Source of the DNA: Serilophus lunatus
Lineage: Eukaryota; Chordata; Aves; Passeriformes; Eurylaimidae
Direction: 5' to 3'
NCBI GenBank assembly: GCA_013399895.1
Contig: VXBA01000426.1
Location: 89,144 to 153,143, forward strand
Length of the DNA stretch: 64,000 nt
Shown here: positions 62,201 through 64,000 of the stretch, piece after piece
Numbering within the stretch: position 1 is the first letter of the stretch
How the letters are laid out: each line of letters starts with the position of its first letter
Notes under the pieces: generated by a model
Seen by the model: only the letters and a program-made list of their open reading frames with translations
Database searches by the model: none
What the model was told of the DNA's origin: nothing
Program-made: the position numbers and the translations under genes

Positions 62201-63750
62201 GGGAAGGAGCCATCGGATGTTCTGTTTGGCTTTCAAATACAAGTTTAAAATATCAGTGTCAAACTAGCAGCTTTATTGTAAGACAAGTACATGGATCATA
62301 GTTTGTGAAACAATTAGTATCCAAATAAAAATCAAAAAGCAACAAATATGCTTTTACATACCTGTTGTTTGCTGCTTTCTCCATATCAGCCACTTCTGGC
62401 TTTGCAGTTCCCCAGCCTAATTTTCAAAAGACAAAGGATTGAATATGGTTACAAATGGAAAAGATTGAAAGGTCTGTGTAAGGCTCCTACTCTGTGTCTC
62501 CTTAATGTCCCACAAACAGGCTCACATAGGAAGGAGAAGGGAAAAAAAGAAAAAGGAATGTGATCCTTTGATATTTGTAATTATCAGACAACTTCTAACA
62601 AGTAGGTTGCTCCTCTAGACAATGGTTCAGTTACAAACATTACAATTGCTAGCAAGAGACTTTGACTATAGTATAAGGAAACCTTTTAACTTTATTACAA
62701 GTAAAACATAATGAAAGCACTAAAGGCAGAATTCTGCACCGTTCTTTCCAAGCCCATTTTGAAGAACAGAAGTTCCTTTCTGAACTACAAGAAAGACATC
62801 TTATAAATGTTTCTTCTTCTAACACAGGACTTGAATGTTGATTGAAATCAACTGAAAACAAAAGGTCAGTTTCCAGAGACTCTGTTTAAATGCCAGTGCT
62901 ACTTCATTCTCCATCGCACAAAGAGTCAAACTCCCTCTAGGCACAAAGTATAAAAAGCTCAATTGTGTAGAGGAGAAAGAAATTTCCTGGAGGACAATTT
63001 TTACATAATGAACTTTTCACAAATAGATATAAAGGGTGCATATAGTTCTTAATAAAGACAATGTCTGATTTCATAGAATACAAACGGGAAGTTAAGATTT
63101 ATTTGATTTAGAGCCACTAAAAAAAAAGCCTCTTATTTACCAAATGATAGGGGAGGGAAGTTGTAAGTACGAATCCCAGAACCAGTACCTGGCTCATTTT
63201 TATTCGGATTTGAAGTGAGGGGCTGTCTAGTTCTTTTTTTCTGATTGAACAGTGGCACAGGCAGACAACCTAAAATTAAAATAATAATAAAAATAACATT
63301 ATACCAATAACAAAAGGACACAATCTACACATAAAATATGTAAAAAAATTATTTAACAGTTACTTTACATCATCCATAGGAATTACATTGCCTAAACACA
63401 TAACAGACCTTTCCCTCACAGAGTTTATATCCCTAACCCTCTGTAATGCACATAACCCTGTGAATGAAACCTTTTCCTGAGTGATCAGTTCTCTGAATCC
63501 GCCCAAAATCTTGCCCTGTGCTGCAATAAACAGGTAACCTATGCAAGCCCGCTCAGGAAATGGGGATCTCGGGCTGAATACTGAATAAATATCCTGTATG
63601 AATACTGCACGTGTGTGTATGTATATATATGTATATATATATGTATAAATGTATCTGAAAAAACATAATGAGGTGTGAATGGCAAAGCATAAAACAAGGG
63701 CTGGTACCTGCTGTGCTGCGAGTTGAGGTGTCAGCTGAACTCCTTTTCAT
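59100..63750 (-). CDS. SPATA22: Spermatogenesis-associated protein 22, complete coding region (8 exons)
   Basis: Spliced order on the - strand is 63750-63708, 63269-63141, 62416-62362, 62229-62134, 61153-60835, 60513-60384, 59747-59650 and 59291-59100 (stop included). All introns are GT-AG and all phases agree, giving 353 residues; human SPATA22, as recalled, has 363. The N-terminus MKRSSADTSTRSTAG runs into CLPVPLFNQKKR, nearly identical to the recalled mammalian start. The middle is low-complexity, Asn/Gln/Ser/Lys-rich and probably disordered. The C-terminal third (from about residue 226) is the conserved domain: SLRILSAVIQSLRHWSQY, TLDSAVTPGAY, FLLRDGKETLPCVFYEIDRE, LPRLIRGRVHRCMGNYD and KNIFKCVSVRPA. 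SPATA22 is a germ-line nuclear protein that pairs with MEIOB through this region, associates with RPA on single-stranded DNA and is required for meiotic double-strand-break repair and synapsis. No frameshift or premature stop is seen. Confidence 0.95.
59448..59463. repeat. Poly-T tract in SPATA22 intron 7
   Basis: Sixteen consecutive T on the + strand, reading poly-A on the SPATA22 coding strand. No retroposed body is recognisable beside it, so it is listed as a homopolymer only. Confidence 0.85.
59650..59747 (-). CDS. SPATA22: SPATA22 coding exon 7
   Basis: 32 codons after the split Gly: TLDSAVTPGAYGAKNFLLRD, then GKETLPCVFYEI, with donor gtgagt in phase 0. This block is almost invariant in the family and belongs to the MEIOB-binding region. 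Confidence 0.95.
60384..60513 (-). CDS. SPATA22: SPATA22 coding exon 6
   Basis: Acceptor 'cttttgtcttcctctgaaag' with a strong pyrimidine tract, phase 0. It encodes EVPSSQLKFREKRNSLRILS, then AVIQSLRHWSQYTYKTALLF and EVL plus one base of Gly, with donor gtaagc. This begins the conserved C-terminal domain (SLRI-SAVI-S--W motif). AG dinucleotides nearer the conserved part (exon starts 60484 or 60482) would give wrong phases. Confidence 0.93.
60835..61153 (-). CDS. SPATA22: SPATA22 coding exon 5 (largest exon)
   Basis: Acceptor 'tgatgttgcattgcag'; 106 codons after the split Arg; donor CAG followed by gtaaaa in phase 0. The product is hydrophilic and rich in Asn, Ser, Gln, Thr and Lys, with no globular domain, in line with the variable middle region of the family. 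It ends FDCVPEDKSQ. If the donor is skipped the frame stays open for another 23 codons before a TGA. Confidence 0.9.
61154..62133 (-). other. SPATA22 intron 4
   Basis: The largest SPATA22 intron, 980 bases, AT-rich. It holds a cluster of inverted TTAGGCTT-type words at 61906-61936, listed separately. No exon or RNA gene is seen. Confidence 0.75.
61906..61936. repeat. Nested inverted repeats in SPATA22 intron 4
   Basis: TTAGGCTT (61906-61913) and AAGCCTAA (61920-61927) are exact reverse complements around GATATT. The second arm runs on into 'ttaataggcctta', which can also pair imperfectly with AAGCCTA. It could be a small hairpin or the relic of a miniature inverted-repeat element. Confidence 0.55.
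62134..62229 (-). CDS. SPATA22: SPATA22 coding exon 4
   Basis: Starts after 'cttgtatttgaaag', giving QTEHPMAPSLMKPPGASKFN and then LANAGKNLAAC, ending in a split Arg codon with donor gttggt. A second AG eight bases downstream (exon start 62221) looks like an acceptor but would throw the reading frame off; the first AG keeps all phases consistent. Confidence 0.85.
62362..62416 (-). CDS. SPATA22: SPATA22 coding exon 3 (55 bases)
   Basis: A short exon encoding WGTAKPEVADMEKAANN between split codons (Gly before, Ser after). It aligns with the recalled human stretch starting WAWEAVNPELAP. Donor gtatgt. A second frame through this exon is also open, but it breaks the phase with exon 2 and does not resemble SPATA22. 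Confidence 0.85.
63141..63269 (-). CDS. SPATA22: SPATA22 coding exon 2
   Basis: 42 full codons between split Gly codons; acceptor 'attattttaattttag', donor gtaaat. It contains CLPVPLFNQKKRTRQPLTSN, the best conserved N-terminal block, and ends TYNFPPLSF, corresponding to the NYDFPPL motif of the human protein. Confidence 0.95.
63610..63655. repeat. TG/TA microsatellite
   Basis: Compound (GT)n, (TA)n and GTATAT simple repeat in SPATA22 intron 1, about 50 bases from the exon 1 donor. Length variation would be expected between individuals. Confidence 0.9.
63708..63750 (-). CDS. SPATA22: SPATA22 coding exon 1 (start codon)
   Basis: Encodes MKRSSADTSTRSTA plus the first base of a Gly codon, then donor gtacca. 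The ATG has G at -3 and an in-frame TAA 39 bases upstream (63787-63789) if that stretch is unspliced. The upstream coding-strand sequence 'ttgtctgttaagatacag' resembles a 3' splice site ending 7 bases before the ATG, so a non-coding first exon may lie right of the window. The next exon continues the Gly-Cys-Leu-Pro-Val-Pro order known from mammals, which fixes the start. Confidence 0.9.
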
Positions 63751-64000
63751 TTCTTTGCTGTATCTTAACAGACAACGATCTATTGATTAGTCCGGATTTG
63801 CTGTTATGGAAGTTAGAGAAGCAGACAAAGTAAACTGATTAATGCTGTAAACACACCCAAATTTTAGATGACTTTATTTTACTCTATCGAATTTAGTTAA
63901 TGGTGCTCATTGCCTTTAGTGGGATATGAATAACATTACATTTAGTGTATAAATAATATAAGGCGTTTCCTCTACATTTATTTTGATCTGGCAGATAGCC
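63751..64000 (-). other. Sequence upstream of the SPATA22 start codon
   Basis: AT-rich, with no CpG island and no clear TATA box or initiator. A splice-acceptor-like sequence just before the ATG suggests this is intron, with the promoter and a 5' UTR exon to the right of the window. Confidence 0.4.

Noticed and set aside
62221..62223. Exon 4 acceptor after 'ccaaacag'
   Set aside because: It shifts the frame relative to exon 3 and leads to a stop; the AG eight bases upstream preserves phase.
1..64000. tRNA, rRNA, CRISPR, prokaryotic operon or viral gene content
   Set aside because: No tRNA B-box, rRNA-like stretch, regularly spaced repeat array or viral reading frame was seen; the splice-defined exons show a vertebrate nuclear locus.

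Overview
This window looks like vertebrate, most likely bird, nuclear DNA. It carries two multi-exon genes in convergent (tail-to-tail) arrangement and a great deal of non-coding sequence. The reasons for a bird are the low density of visible transposon sequence, one degraded CR1 LINE fragment in antisense orientation near 53 kb, and short introns in the right-hand gene. A crocodilian or turtle cannot be excluded from this window alone.

Layout. 1-10,170: upstream non-coding sequence, inferred to be intron of the first gene; GC-rich, with C/T-rich degenerate repeats at the very start. 10,171-10,309: a coding exon of an LHFPL-family tetraspan gene, best matched to LHFPL7 (formerly TMEM211), + strand. 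10,310-54,980: one intron of about 44.7 kb with a GC-AG boundary pair, holding no second gene I can support. 54,981-55,207: the last coding exon of the same gene, followed by an AT-rich 3' UTR. 56.4-59.0 kb: the spacer between the two gene ends. 59,100-63,750, - strand: a complete SPATA22 coding region in eight exons. It was rebuilt by splice phase and gives 353 residues, close to human SPATA22 as I remember it (363). The upstream end of SPATA22 (5' UTR exon and promoter) probably lies beyond the right edge. The first coding exon(s) of LHFPL7 probably lie beyond the left edge.

Functions. LHFPL7 is a four-transmembrane protein of the LHFPL/claudin-like superfamily with no settled function. SPATA22 is a meiosis-specific partner of MEIOB that acts with RPA on single-stranded DNA during recombination. 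I see no functional link between the two; the notable point is their adjacency, because the human orthologues are on different chromosomes (22q11 and 17p13).

Base composition drifts from GC-rich at the left to AT-rich at the right. Most long open frames are chance frames in GC-rich intron. The exon calls rest on splice sites, phase agreement and protein similarity recalled from knowledge; no database search was possible.
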